Positions 1 to 6,637 of a stretch of 7,741 nt of DNA are shown in pieces. The notes beneath the pieces were generated by a model. The model had not been told where the DNA came from, did not search any database, and worked only from the letters and a program-made list of their open reading frames with translations. Made by a program: the position numbers and the translations under genes. Position 1 is the stretch's first letter. Each line of letters opens with the position of its first letter. Source of the DNA: Bacillota bacterium (GTDB taxonomy: Bacteria > Bacillota > Clostridia > Lachnospirales > CAG-274); contig JAGAHK010000453.1 of the NCBI GenBank assembly GCA_017627115.1, positions 1 through 7,741 of the forward strand, in the 5' to 3' direction.

Positions 1-17
1 CAAATCAAGTAAATGAG

Positions 18-45
18 CTGCCGCATTAAACTGCGGCAGTTTTTG
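18..45 (+). terminator. Rho-independent terminator of an upstream gene
   Basis: A perfect 8-bp stem (CTGCCGCA at 18-25 with TGCGGCAG at 32-39) closes a 6-base loop and is followed directly by a run of five T (40-44), then GTATTT. The complementary strand has no U-tract after the stem, so it acts on + strand transcription. It probably ends a gene lying left of the window. All three + frames meet stops within the first 30 bases, so that gene cannot be identified. Confidence 0.85.
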
Positions 46-99
46 TATTTGAAAAAGGGATTTTTGTAGAAAAAGTATTGTTTATGCTCGTTGTCGCTT

Positions 100-282
100 C
101 CGTAAACCCCTCCACCACGCTACGCGCGGTCCCCCTCCCCTGACCGCTTACGCTAAAGGGGAGGCAAGACTAATGCAACGCCTTGATTGTATTAAGAAAA
201 TCAGCGCCGCAGGCTCTTGGCTCCCCTTTAGCGTAAGCGATCAGGGGAGCTGGCAGCCGCAGGCTGACTGAGGGGTTTACGG
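100..282. repeat. Long palindromic intergenic repeat, MITE-like
   Basis: This 183-bp element is bounded by a perfect 13-bp inverted repeat (CCGTAAACCCCTC at 100-112, its complement at 270-282). Inside is a 34-bp inverted pair, 135-168 with 216-249, matching at 32 of 34 positions; the mismatches are 144/240 and 164/220. The centre (169-215) is unpaired. Each inner arm also begins CTCCCC and ends GGGGAG, so it can fold on its own. The element is GC-rich against AT-rich surroundings and has no credible ORF. I recall similar GC-rich palindromes being common between genes of gut Ruminococcaceae, but cannot confirm copy number from one window. No target-site duplication is evident. It could be a non-autonomous mobile element, a dispersed structural repeat or a transcript-processing or stabilising hairpin. 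Confidence 0.75.
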
Positions 283-414
283 CAGAGAGATAACCGCCAT
301 AAATTATCATTTAACAAACTATCGAACATCTTTGTTTTTCCTGTTTATAGCCATAATCGTACATTCGTAGAATATGTCAAAGAAAAAATAGGGAAACTCA
401 AATGTAAAAAAATA
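283..414. other. AT-rich intergenic spacer, nothing recognised
   Basis: Between the palindromic repeat and the first promoter I see no ORF with a ribosome-binding site, no tRNA-like fold and no stable hairpin. The composition shifts sharply from the GC-rich repeat to AT-rich sequence. Activator or repressor sites for the downstream promoters could lie here, but none can be named. Confidence 0.5.
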
Positions 415-443
415 TTGTAATTTCTGACATTATATAGTATAAT
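415..443 (+). promoter_or_regulatory. Sigma-A-type promoter P1 for the trk-pot genes
   Basis: TTGTAA (-35, 415-420) and a perfect TATAAT (-10, 438-443) are separated by 17 bases, the optimal vegetative spacing. The predicted transcript start near 450 leaves a leader of about 97 nt before trkA. The leader is AT-rich and shows no obvious riboswitch fold. With no other promoter visible before the six genes, this is the best candidate for driving them all. Confidence 0.6.
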
Positions 444-462
444 CATTTAGTATGGAGTATTA

Positions 463-491
463 TTGTAAAATTACATAAATATTTATATAGT
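463..491 (+). promoter_or_regulatory. Possible second promoter P2
   Basis: TTGTAA (463-468) and TATAGT (486-491) are again 17 bases apart, exactly 48 bp downstream of P1, and the -35 hexamers are identical. The spacer and -10 overlap a 12-bp perfect palindrome, ATAAATATTTAT (475-486), a possible operator. The region is so AT-rich that such matches can arise by chance, so the call is weak. Confidence 0.3.
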
Positions 492-546
492 TTTTATCTG
501 TTATTATTATCTGATCAAATTATTAAAAACAAACGGAAGTGAAGAT

Positions 547-1911
547 ATGAACATAATTATTGTAGGCTGCGGCAAAGTCGGTTATGTTATGGCGGAGCAG
601 CTGAACAAGGAAAAACACGAAATAACGGTCATCGACTCCAATACGGACAAGCTGGAGCAGGTGATAGGCGAGCTTGATATACAGGGCTGTGCAGGCAACG
701 GTTCAAGCCTTAAAGTGCAGATGTCGGCAGGCGTAAAAAACACCGACCTGCTCATTGCGGTAACAAACAAGGACGAGACCAACCTTTTAAGCTGTCTTAT
801 CGCAAAAAAAGCGGGCAACTGCCATACCATAGCGCGCGTGCGCGACTTTAACTATTACGAGGAGATAAACTTCATCAAGGAGGAACTCGGTCTTTCAATG
901 TATGTAAATCCCGAGTTTGAGGCGGCGCGCGAGATAGCAAGGCTTTTGCAGGTGCCTTCCGTAATGCAGCTTGATGTGTTCTCGAAAGGCCGCGTGAATA
1001 TGGTCGGCATAAAAGTCGGCAGGGACTCCGCACTTAACGGTATACGCATTGTCGATGTGCGCAGCAAGATAAACGAGAATATACTTGTGTGTATGATAGA
1101 ACGCGGCGATAATATCATCATCCCCAACGGTCAGGATTTTATACGCGAGGGCGACAATGTGTCCTTTGTTGCACCTATTATGGAGCTTTCGGGCATACTT
1201 ACACGCATAGGCGCCGTATCGAAACCGATAAAAAATGTTATGATAGCAGGCGGCGGCTCTGTTGCACTCTACCTTGCAAAATTGCTTAAACAGGCAAGGA
1301 TGAAAGTGAAGATAATAGAGCGCGACAAGCAGCGCTGCGAGATATTGAGCGAGCAGCTGCAAAACGCAATTATAATAAACGGCGATGCCACAAACCAGGA
1401 TCTTCTCAACGAAGAGGGCATACACAGCACGGATGCTTTTATAAGCCTGACAAATATGGACGAGGAGAACATAATGCTCTCACTCTATGCAAATGAGGTG
1501 TCAGATGCCAAGCTTGTGACCAAGGTAAACAAGATAACTTTCAACAATGTTATCAAAAACCTGCATATCGGCAGTGTAATAAGCCCCAAAAACATAGTTG
1601 CGGAGCGCATAATACGCTATGTGCGCACGGTGCAGAACTCTCTGGGCAGCAATGTTGAGGCGATTTACAAAATAAACGACAGGGTAGAGGCGCTTGAATT
1701 CAGTGTAAAGAATACACCGCAGAATAAGAGCCTTATCGACATACCCATAATGGATCTTAAATTGAAAAAAGGTCTGCTTATCTGTGCGATAAACCGCAGA
1801 GGCCGCTTCTTTACCCCTACGGGCAAAGATACCATACAGGCAGGCGATACCGTGATAGTTGTTACAACAAGTCTGGGACTTGAAGATGTAAGTCAGATAA
1901 CGGACGAATAA
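547..1911 (+). CDS. trkA: Trk potassium uptake system, NAD-binding regulatory subunit TrkA
   Basis: This peripheral cytoplasmic protein assembles under the TrkH pore and gates K+ uptake in response to bound nucleotide. At 454 residues it matches the two-RCK TrkA type (E. coli is 458). The first Rossmann domain opens with GCGKVG (residues 7-12) and has Asp30 ending strand beta-2, which favours NAD(H). RCK_C domain 1 spans about 140-220. The second Rossmann domain has GGGSVA (235-240), the acidic residue Glu258 and a GDAT motif near 279-282; RCK_C domain 2 covers about 370-450. The first half carries AGNGSS (49-54) in place of GDAT. The ATG follows a GGAAG Shine-Dalgarno (535-539) by 7 bases, and the Rossmann fold starts at once, so the start is secure. 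trkH follows after 11 bases, and its AGGAG overlaps the trkA stop codon, so the two are co-transcribed and perhaps translationally coupled. Identity is seen directly; nucleotide preference is inferred. Confidence 0.95.
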   Translation: MNIIIVGCGKVGYVMAEQLNKEKHEITVIDSNTDKLEQVIGELDIQGCAGNGSSLKVQMSAGVKNTDLLIAVTNKDETNLLSCLIAKKAGNCHTIARVRDFNYYEEINFIKEELGLSMYVNPEFEAAREIARLLQVPSVMQLDVFSKGRVNMVGIKVGRDSALNGIRIVDVRSKINENILVCMIERGDNIIIPNGQDFIREGDNVSFVAPIMELSGILTRIGAVSKPIKNVMIAGGGSVALYLAKLLKQARMKVKIIERDKQRCEILSEQLQNAIIINGDATNQDLLNEEGIHSTDAFISLTNMDEENIMLSLYANEVSDAKLVTKVNKITFNNVIKNLHIGSVISPKNIVAERIIRYVRTVQNSLGSNVEAIYKINDRVEALEFSVKNTPQNKSLIDIPIMDLKLKKGLLICAINRRGRFFTPTGKDTIQAGDTVIVVTTSLGLEDVSQITDE

Positions 1912-1922
1912 GGAGACGTACC

Positions 1923-3365
1923 ATGAACTATGCCATAATTATGTTTATAATTGGCTGCGCGGTGCGTGTGGAAGCGCTGTTTATGCTTTTGCCCTTTGCC
2001 GTTGCGCTGATATACAAAGAGCCTATCGGTTTTGTATTTCTGCCCTGTGCGGTGCTGTTTTACACCATAGGCTGGGTGCTTTCTCACAGGAAGCCGAAGC
2101 ACACCCTTTTCTACTCGAGAGAGGGCTTTGTTTCGGTATCCCTGAGCTGGCTGATATTGAGTTTTTTCGGGGCTGTGCCCTTTGTTATAAGCAAGACCAT
2201 ACCAAGCCCCGTCGATGCCATGTTTGAGGTGGTATCGGGCTTTACCACAACGGGTGCAAGCATACTGCCCGATGTGGAACTGCTGCCGAAGTCCTATCTT
2301 TTCTGGCGCAGCTTTTCCCATTGGCTGGGCGGTATGGGTATACTTGTGTTCGTGCTTGTTCTGCTGCCGTTTTCAGGCGGTCAGAGCATCCACCTTATCC
2401 GCGCCGAGTCCACGGGACCGCAGATAGGCAAGCTTGTGCCGCGTATGCAGCGCACGGCGAAATATCTGTATACTATGTATTTTGCACTTTCGATAATACA
2501 GCTTATATTCCTGCTCGGGGCAAAAATGCCGCTGTTTGATGCACTCTGTGATGTGTTCGGCACCGCAGGCACGGGCGGCTTCGGCATAAAGAGCGACAGC
2601 ATGGCAGGCTACAGCAATGCTATACAGAATATAACAACGGTGTTTATGCTGCTTTTCGGCATAAACTTCAACTTTTACTTTTACGTATGTACAAGGCGTT
2701 TCAGGGCGGCTTTTGCCATTGAGGAAGTAAGGTGGTATTTTATCATCTATATCCTTGCCTGTGTCGGCATATGGCTGAATATGTTTTTTGTGGGCATGGA
2801 CCCTTCGCCCGATGTACACCACATTGCATTCCAGGTATCGTCGGTTATGACAAGTACGGGCTATGCGACAGTGGACTTTGACAAATGGCCCGAGTTTGCA
2901 CGCCTTGTGATGGTGGGCATAATGTTTACGGGCGCATGTGCGGGCAGTACGGGCGGCGGTATAAAAGTTGCACGCTTTGTGCTGTTTTTCAAGCAGTTTT
3001 TTGTAAAGATGTCATCGCTGCTGCATCCGCGCAGTGTAAAGGTGGTCAAGATGGACGGCCAGCGTGTCGATGACGAGGTTTTGCAGACAACGAACGCATT
3101 TTTCTTTATATATACCGTTATTTTTGCGGCTTCTATGTTTATCCTTGCATGGGATAATATGGATTTTACGACCAATTTTACCGCAGTTGCGGCAACTTTG
3201 AACAATATAGGTCCGGGTCTTGCGGGTGTTGGACCGACAAGCAATTTCGGGGCATACTCCGATCTTTCAAAAATAGTTATGATATTTGATATGCTTGCGG
3301 GCAGACTTGAAATATTCCCGATGCTTGTGCTGCTTGTGCCCGCCACATGGAGAAGAAACGGGTAA
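1923..3365 (+). CDS. trkH: Trk potassium uptake system, membrane pore subunit TrkH
   Basis: This is the integral membrane K+ channel/transporter of the Trk system, built from four membrane-pore loop-membrane repeats. All four selectivity-filter loops are visible: TTTGAS (residues 108-113, Gly111), GTAGTGG (213-219), TSTGY (310-314, Gly313) and NNIGPG (427-432, Gly430). AGSTGGGIK (340-348) is the conserved segment after the third filter, and HPRSVK (368-373) and MLAGRLEIFP (457-466) are further family hallmarks. Its 480 residues fit the family (about 480-485). The N-terminal MNYAIIMFIIG helix is typical and supports the ATG, which has AGGAG (1911-1915) 7 bases upstream. It works with TrkA, encoded just before it. 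trkG is a near-identical paralogue in some species, so the letter is by convention. No terminator follows before potA. Confidence 0.95.
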   Translation: MNYAIIMFIIGCAVRVEALFMLLPFAVALIYKEPIGFVFLPCAVLFYTIGWVLSHRKPKHTLFYSREGFVSVSLSWLILSFFGAVPFVISKTIPSPVDAMFEVVSGFTTTGASILPDVELLPKSYLFWRSFSHWLGGMGILVFVLVLLPFSGGQSIHLIRAESTGPQIGKLVPRMQRTAKYLYTMYFALSIIQLIFLLGAKMPLFDALCDVFGTAGTGGFGIKSDSMAGYSNAIQNITTVFMLLFGINFNFYFYVCTRRFRAAFAIEEVRWYFIIYILACVGIWLNMFFVGMDPSPDVHHIAFQVSSVMTSTGYATVDFDKWPEFARLVMVGIMFTGACAGSTGGGIKVARFVLFFKQFFVKMSSLLHPRSVKVVKMDGQRVDDEVLQTTNAFFFIYTVIFAASMFILAWDNMDFTTNFTAVAATLNNIGPGLAGVGPTSNFGAYSDLSKIVMIFDMLAGRLEIFPMLVLLVPATWRRNG

Positions 3366-3396
3366 AAGGCAGAAAACACATTGATTTTTACTGTAT

Positions 3397-3417
3397 GGAG
3401 GAAAAGAAAAAGAATTG
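3397..3417 (+). promoter_or_regulatory. Distant Shine-Dalgarno and TTG start of potA
   Basis: The only strong Shine-Dalgarno, GGAGG at 3397-3401, lies 13 bases before the TTG start at 3415, beyond the usual 5-9. No better in-frame start exists: upstream codons are non-initiators back to CTG (3391), ATT (3385) and then TGA at 3382. The next in-frame ATG (3448) would remove the first strand of the ATPase fold. An ATG at 3395 opens a 7-codon reading frame whose TGA (3416-3418) overlaps the TTG. Weak or distantly placed start signals of this kind imply low or regulated translation of potA. Confidence 0.55.
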
Positions 3418-4983
3418 AGAAAGCTTATTCAGTTTAAGGACATAGTGATGGAATTTGACGGGCAGATAGTCTTAAAAGGCATCAGCCTTGATATTTACGA
3501 AAACGAGTTTGTCACGCTTTTGGGTCCCAGCGGCTGCGGCAAGACAACGCTTTTGCGTATTTTGGGCGGCTTTTTGGACGCTACCGAGGGTCAGGTGCTC
3601 TTTGACGGCGAGGATATATCCAAAGTGCCTGCGTACAAGCGCGAGATAAATACCGTTTTTCAGAAATATGCGCTTTTTCCGCACCTTAACGTATATGACA
3701 ATATAGCATTCGGCTTGAAGATAAAGAAAGAACCGCGTGATATAATCGAGCAGAAAGTTATGCGTATGCTCAAACTTGTGGGTCTTGAAGACTTCGGCAA
3801 GCGCCGCGTGACGGAAATGTCGGGCGGTCAGCAGCAGCGTGTTGCGATAGCGCGTGCGCTTGTGAACGAGCCGAAAGTGCTTCTGCTTGATGAGCCTTTG
3901 GGTGCGCTTGACCTTAAACTGCGCAAGGAAATGCAGCTTGAACTTAAAAAGATACAAAAGGAAGTCGGCATCACTTTCATCTTCGTTACCCACGATCAGG
4001 AAGAGGCGCTGACCATGTCCGACAAGATAGTTGTTATGCGCTCGGGCGAGATACAGCAGACGGGCACACCCATTGATATATACAACGAGCCGAAAAACCG
4101 CTTTGTTGCAAACTTTATCGGCGAGAGCAACATAATCGACGGCATAATGAAAGCCGACAAGCGTGTTATGTTCGAGGACAAGGTATTCGACTGCGTTGAT
4201 TCGGGCTTTGGCACGGATGAACCCGTCGAGGTCGTTATCCGCCCCGAAGATATAGATATAGTGGGCTTTAATCAGGGCAAGCTCAACGGTACGGTAAAAT
4301 CCGTTCTGTTCAAGGGCGTGCATTACGAGACCATAGTTGAAACAAGGCTCGGTACCACTATCACGGTGGAAATGTCGGTATACGAAAGCAAGCCCGTGTG
4401 CAATCAGGCGGCTGACGAGGAAATGAGCGCAAACGATTTCTACCTTGATGTCACCGATATACCCGAGCTTACAAAAGCCGATATAATCGCACGAGCAAAT
4501 GCGCAGGCGTGGAAAAGCTCCAAGGACGAACTTGTGTCCATAACAAAGGTGGAATACGATATTGAGCCGAAAAAGGGCAGCTATCCCGTTACATTCCACA
4601 CTGCGGCAGGCACGATGATGTCGGTCGAGATGATAGTGGAGGATGTAAACAAGGTAGAGTCCGAAAACGAGATAATATATGCCGTTAACATCAACAAGGA
4701 TATAGACGATATACGCGAGAGTATAGCGCTTGATACCGACCTTAAGACATGGGCGAATGCGCAGGCATGGACGGCAGACGGCGAAGAACCCATAGCGATA
4801 ACCGATGTTGAATACGATTTCGACCAGGAAAGCATACACGCAGGCAAGTACCGCATAACATTCAAAACACGCGGCTACGAGTACAAAATAGACACCACCG
4901 ACGAGCATAATGTGGGTGAAAAAGTCGGGCTTGACTTTACTCCCGACGATCTGCATATTATGAAACTCTCGGGTAATGTATGA
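3415..4983 (+). CDS. potA: Polyamine ABC transporter ATPase PotA with inserted repeat domain
   Basis: This cytoplasmic ATPase powers polyamine import with PotB, PotC and PotD. The nucleotide-binding domain is complete: Walker [10 protein letters not shown] (residues 37-45), Q-loop Gln83, signature SGGQQQR (136-142), Walker B VLLLDE (155-160), D-loop (163-166) and switch His193. All catalytic residues are present, so it should be active. A TOBE domain begins near 272 ([13 protein letters not shown]) and continues through [16 protein letters not shown] (290-305). It then breaks at about 326 and resumes at about 499 with [17 protein letters not shown]. The insert of about 170 residues makes the protein 522 long, against some 350-380 for the family. 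It holds two diverged copies of a beta-rich module (about 337-411 and 418-496), each with ANAQAW, I-T-x-VEYD and G-x-Y...TF motifs, and is strongly acidic. Codon use in the insert matches the rest of the gene, and no frameshift is seen. Exact substrate is unproven. Confidence 0.9.
   Translation: MRKLIQFKDIVMEFDGQIVLKGISLDIYENEFVTLLGPSGCGKTTLLRILGGFLDATEGQVLFDGEDISKVPAYKREINTVFQKYALFPHLNVYDNIAFGLKIKKEPRDIIEQKVMRMLKLVGLEDFGKRRVTEMSGGQQQRVAIARALVNEPKVLLLDEPLGALDLKLRKEMQLELKKIQKEVGITFIFVTHDQEEALTMSDKIVVMRSGEIQQTGTPIDIYNEPKNRFVANFIGESNIIDGIMKADKRVMFEDKVFDCVDSGFGTDEPVEVVIRPEDIDIVGFNQGKLNGTVKSVLFKGVHYETIVETRLGTTITVEMSVYESKPVCNQAADEEMSANDFYLDVTDIPELTKADIIARANAQAWKSSKDELVSITKVEYDIEPKKGSYPVTFHTAAGTMMSVEMIVEDVNKVESENEIIYAVNINKDIDDIRESIALDTDLKTWANAQAWTADGEEPIAITDVEYDFDQESIHAGKYRITFKTRGYEYKIDTTDEHNVGEKVGLDFTPDDLHIMKLSGNV
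4399..4905 (+). other. Insert within the PotA TOBE domain: two Ig-like-type modules
   Basis: The segment encodes PotA residues 329-497 and is absent from ordinary PotA. Module 1 carries ANDFYLDV (339-346), LTKADII (352-358), ANAQAW (361-366), ITKVEYD (376-382) and GSYPVTF (388-394). Module 2 carries ANAQAW (447-452), ITDVEYD (462-468) and GKYRITF (477-483). The pattern resembles beta-sandwich repeats in secreted Firmicute surface proteins, but here it sits in a cytoplasmic protein with no signal peptide. From residue 326 to 499 I count 37 Asp/Glu and 17 Lys/Arg. The resemblance is from memory of such repeats and needs a profile search; the insertion and the duplication are directly visible. 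Confidence 0.7.
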
Positions 4984-4997
4984 CGAGGTAAGGCAAA

Positions 4998-5831
4998 GTG
5001 AAAAGTTTCAGAAAATTAGTCTACCCCTATTTACTGTGGGCTATCATTATGATAGTGATACCCATGCTTATGATACTTGTGTATGCCTTTACCGACGAGG
5101 GCAACTCGGTGCGCAACTTTGTGTTCTCTCTCGGAAGCTTCCGCAGGTTTTTCAGCGACACCGTGTTTTTGGTAGTGCTGCGCCGCTCTATTTATATAGC
5201 GGTGCTGACCACGGTTTTCTGCGTGCTGTTGGGTTATCCTATGGCATATGCAATGGCAAAATCGCGCTTTAAGATACATCTGGTGCTTCTTGTCACCATA
5301 CCCACATGGATAAATATGCTCGTGCGTACCTACGCATGGCGCGGTATGCTCGACAATAACGGTCTTATAAACAACTTCCTCGGCTTCTTCGGCATAGCTC
5401 CGCTTAAGTTTCTGGAGACCACGTTTGCAGTGGTGCTCGGTATGGTCTACAACTTTATACCTTTTATGATATTGCAGATATACACCTCGCTTGAAAAGCT
5501 TGATAAAAGCCTGCTTGAAGCGGCATCCGATCTTGGTGCCAACCGCCTGCAAAGGTTTTTGAAAGTGACGCTGCCTTTGAGCGTACCGGGCATAATAAGC
5601 GGTATAACGCTTGTTTTTCTGCCTGCGGTATCAAGCTTTTTCATCCCGAAACTGCTTGGCGGCGGACAGTATGTGCTTATAGGAAATGTTATTGAAAATC
5701 AGTTCCTCACCGCAGGCGACTGGAGCTTTGGCAGCGCAATATCACTTATAATGGCTGTGATAATCATTATATCAATGTATATCACAAGAAGCCTTGACAA
5801 AAAAACAAATCCCGAAGGAGGCGATGACTGA
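4998..5831 (+). CDS. potB: Polyamine ABC transporter permease PotB
   Basis: This is one of the two inner-membrane channel subunits of the importer, pairing with PotC and resting on PotA. The 277 residues show about six hydrophobic segments (near 10-30, 58-83, 92-110, 138-160, 196-218, 243-263). The cytoplasmic EAA loop starts EAASDLG (174-180) and continues to TLPLSVPGI (191-199); it is the coupling helix that docks on the ATPase. IPTWINMLVRTYAW (101-114) is characteristic of PotB-type permeases. The start is GTG at 4998, with GAGGT (4985-4989) 8 bases upstream; the protein then begins with the expected KxxYPYLLW-like helix. It lies 14 bases after potA and overlaps potC by one base. PotB rather than PotC follows from the sequence type and gene order; PotH of the putrescine system is a close relative, so substrate cannot be fixed from this subunit. 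Confidence 0.93.
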   Translation: MKSFRKLVYPYLLWAIIMIVIPMLMILVYAFTDEGNSVRNFVFSLGSFRRFFSDTVFLVVLRRSIYIAVLTTVFCVLLGYPMAYAMAKSRFKIHLVLLVTIPTWINMLVRTYAWRGMLDNNGLINNFLGFFGIAPLKFLETTFAVVLGMVYNFIPFMILQIYTSLEKLDKSLLEAASDLGANRLQRFLKVTLPLSVPGIISGITLVFLPAVSSFFIPKLLGGGQYVLIGNVIENQFLTAGDWSFGSAISLIMAVIIIISMYITRSLDKKTNPEGGDD

Positions 5832-5833
5832 TG
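5815..5833 (+). promoter_or_regulatory. Strong Shine-Dalgarno and stop-start overlap potB/potC
   Basis: AAGGAGG (5815-5821) lies inside the end of potB, 9 bases before the potC ATG (5831). The potB stop and potC start share one base (TGATG, 5829-5833). This is a classic arrangement for translational coupling and fits the need for equal amounts of the two permeases. Confidence 0.75.
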
Positions 5834-6634
5834 GCAAGAAAACTCCTCCGCAGGGCATTTATACTGCTGATGCTTATATTTTTCTATCTGCCGATAATAT
5901 ATACTGTGGTCTTTTCGTTCAACAGTTCAAAATCATTGAGTAAGTTTGAGAGTTTTTCACTCAAATGGTATGAAAAGATGTTCCACAGCTCGGATATGGT
6001 AAATTCAATTTACTACACCATAGCGATAGCCGTGCTGGCAACGCTCATATCCACAGTGATAGGCACGATAACGGCGATCGGCCTTTCGCGCAGCGGCAGG
6101 ATACTGCGCGGTATAGTTGAGCAGATAAACGATATGCCGATAATGAACCCCGATATAGTAACGGCAATAGGACTTTTGATGTTTTTCAGTACTCTTGCCG
6201 TCAAAAAGGGCTTTGTAACAATGCTCACGGCGCACGTTATGTTCTGTATACCCTATGTTATACTCAGCGTAATGCCCAAACTGCGCTCGCTTGACCCCAA
6301 TCTTCTGGATGCGGCGCTCGATCTTGGGTGTACGCCCATGCAGGCGCTTGTGAAAGTCATAGTTCCCGAGACCGTATCGGGCATAATCTCGGGTGCGCTG
6401 ATAGCCTTTACAATGAGCTTTGACGATTTTGTGATAAGCTACTTCGTTACGGGCAACGGCGTGAACAATATCTCGATAATGGTCTATACCATGTCAAAAC
6501 GTATCAATCCGTCGATAAACGCACTTTCGACGGTGATAATAGGAATAATCACGGTGGGTCTTACCGTTGTGAATGTTATTCCGCCAATAGTAAACGCAAT
6601 CAAACAAAAAGGAAAAATCAGAAAGGAAATTTAA
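5831..6634 (+). CDS. potC: Polyamine ABC transporter permease PotC
   Basis: This is the second inner-membrane channel subunit, forming a heterodimer with PotB. The 267 residues fit the family. Six hydrophobic segments are visible (about 9-31, 58-83, 104-124, 129-148, 184-206, 232-256). The EAA coupling loop begins as DAALDLG (160-166), with Asp replacing the usual Glu, and ends in the IVPETVSGI region (177-185). IAFTMSFDDFVISYF (191-205) is a hallmark of PotC/PotI permeases, as is the N-terminal PIIYTVVFSFN (21-31). The ATG overlaps the potB stop by one base and has a near-perfect Shine-Dalgarno; potD starts 3 bases after the potC stop. The EAA substitution is conservative and common in such permeases, so I expect a working protein. 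Confidence 0.93.
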   Translation: MARKLLRRAFILLMLIFFYLPIIYTVVFSFNSSKSLSKFESFSLKWYEKMFHSSDMVNSIYYTIAIAVLATLISTVIGTITAIGLSRSGRILRGIVEQINDMPIMNPDIVTAIGLLMFFSTLAVKKGFVTMLTAHVMFCIPYVILSVMPKLRSLDPNLLDAALDLGCTPMQALVKVIVPETVSGIISGALIAFTMSFDDFVISYFVTGNGVNNISIMVYTMSKRINPSINALSTVIIGIITVGLTVVNVIPPIVNAIKQKGKIRKEI

Positions 6635-6637
6635 AAA

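Noticed and set aside
1..12. C-terminal end of an upstream gene (stop TAA at 10-12)
   Set aside because: Three codons and a stop just before the terminator fit a gene end, but another frame also stops at 14-16, so neither the frame nor the gene can be supported.
84..143. A 19-residue reading frame starting ATG at 84
   Set aside because: It lies mostly in the palindromic repeat, has no Shine-Dalgarno, and encodes a low-information peptide; chance explains it.
326..345. A LexA-type operator (CGAAC...GTT)
   Set aside because: The left half-site CGAAC is present, but the right half GTTCG is not at the required spacing.
450..546. A c-di-AMP (ydaO/yuaA) or other riboswitch in the trkA leader
   Set aside because: K+ uptake genes in Firmicutes are often controlled this way, but this leader is under 100 nt and very AT-rich. 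It lacks the GC-containing conserved stems of that class, and no terminator hairpin precedes trkA.
895..1425. A 176-codon minus-strand open frame inside trkA
   Set aside because: Also codon-aligned with the sense gene and of odd composition, with no ribosome-binding site or domain. It is another shadow, as are the minus-strand frames in trkH and the permease genes.
3366..3414. A separate promoter for potA in the trkH-potA gap
   Set aside because: TTGATT (3381-3386) resembles a -35 box, but no -10-like hexamer lies at a suitable distance downstream; that stretch is a purine-rich run before the start codon.
3472..4956. A 494-codon open frame on the minus strand across potA
   Set aside because: It is codon-aligned with potA and exists because potA has no TTA, CTA or TCA codon between its ends; the first TTA (3472-3474) is exactly where it stops. 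Its product is rich in Tyr, His, Cys and Arg with no recognisable domain, so it is a codon-bias shadow.
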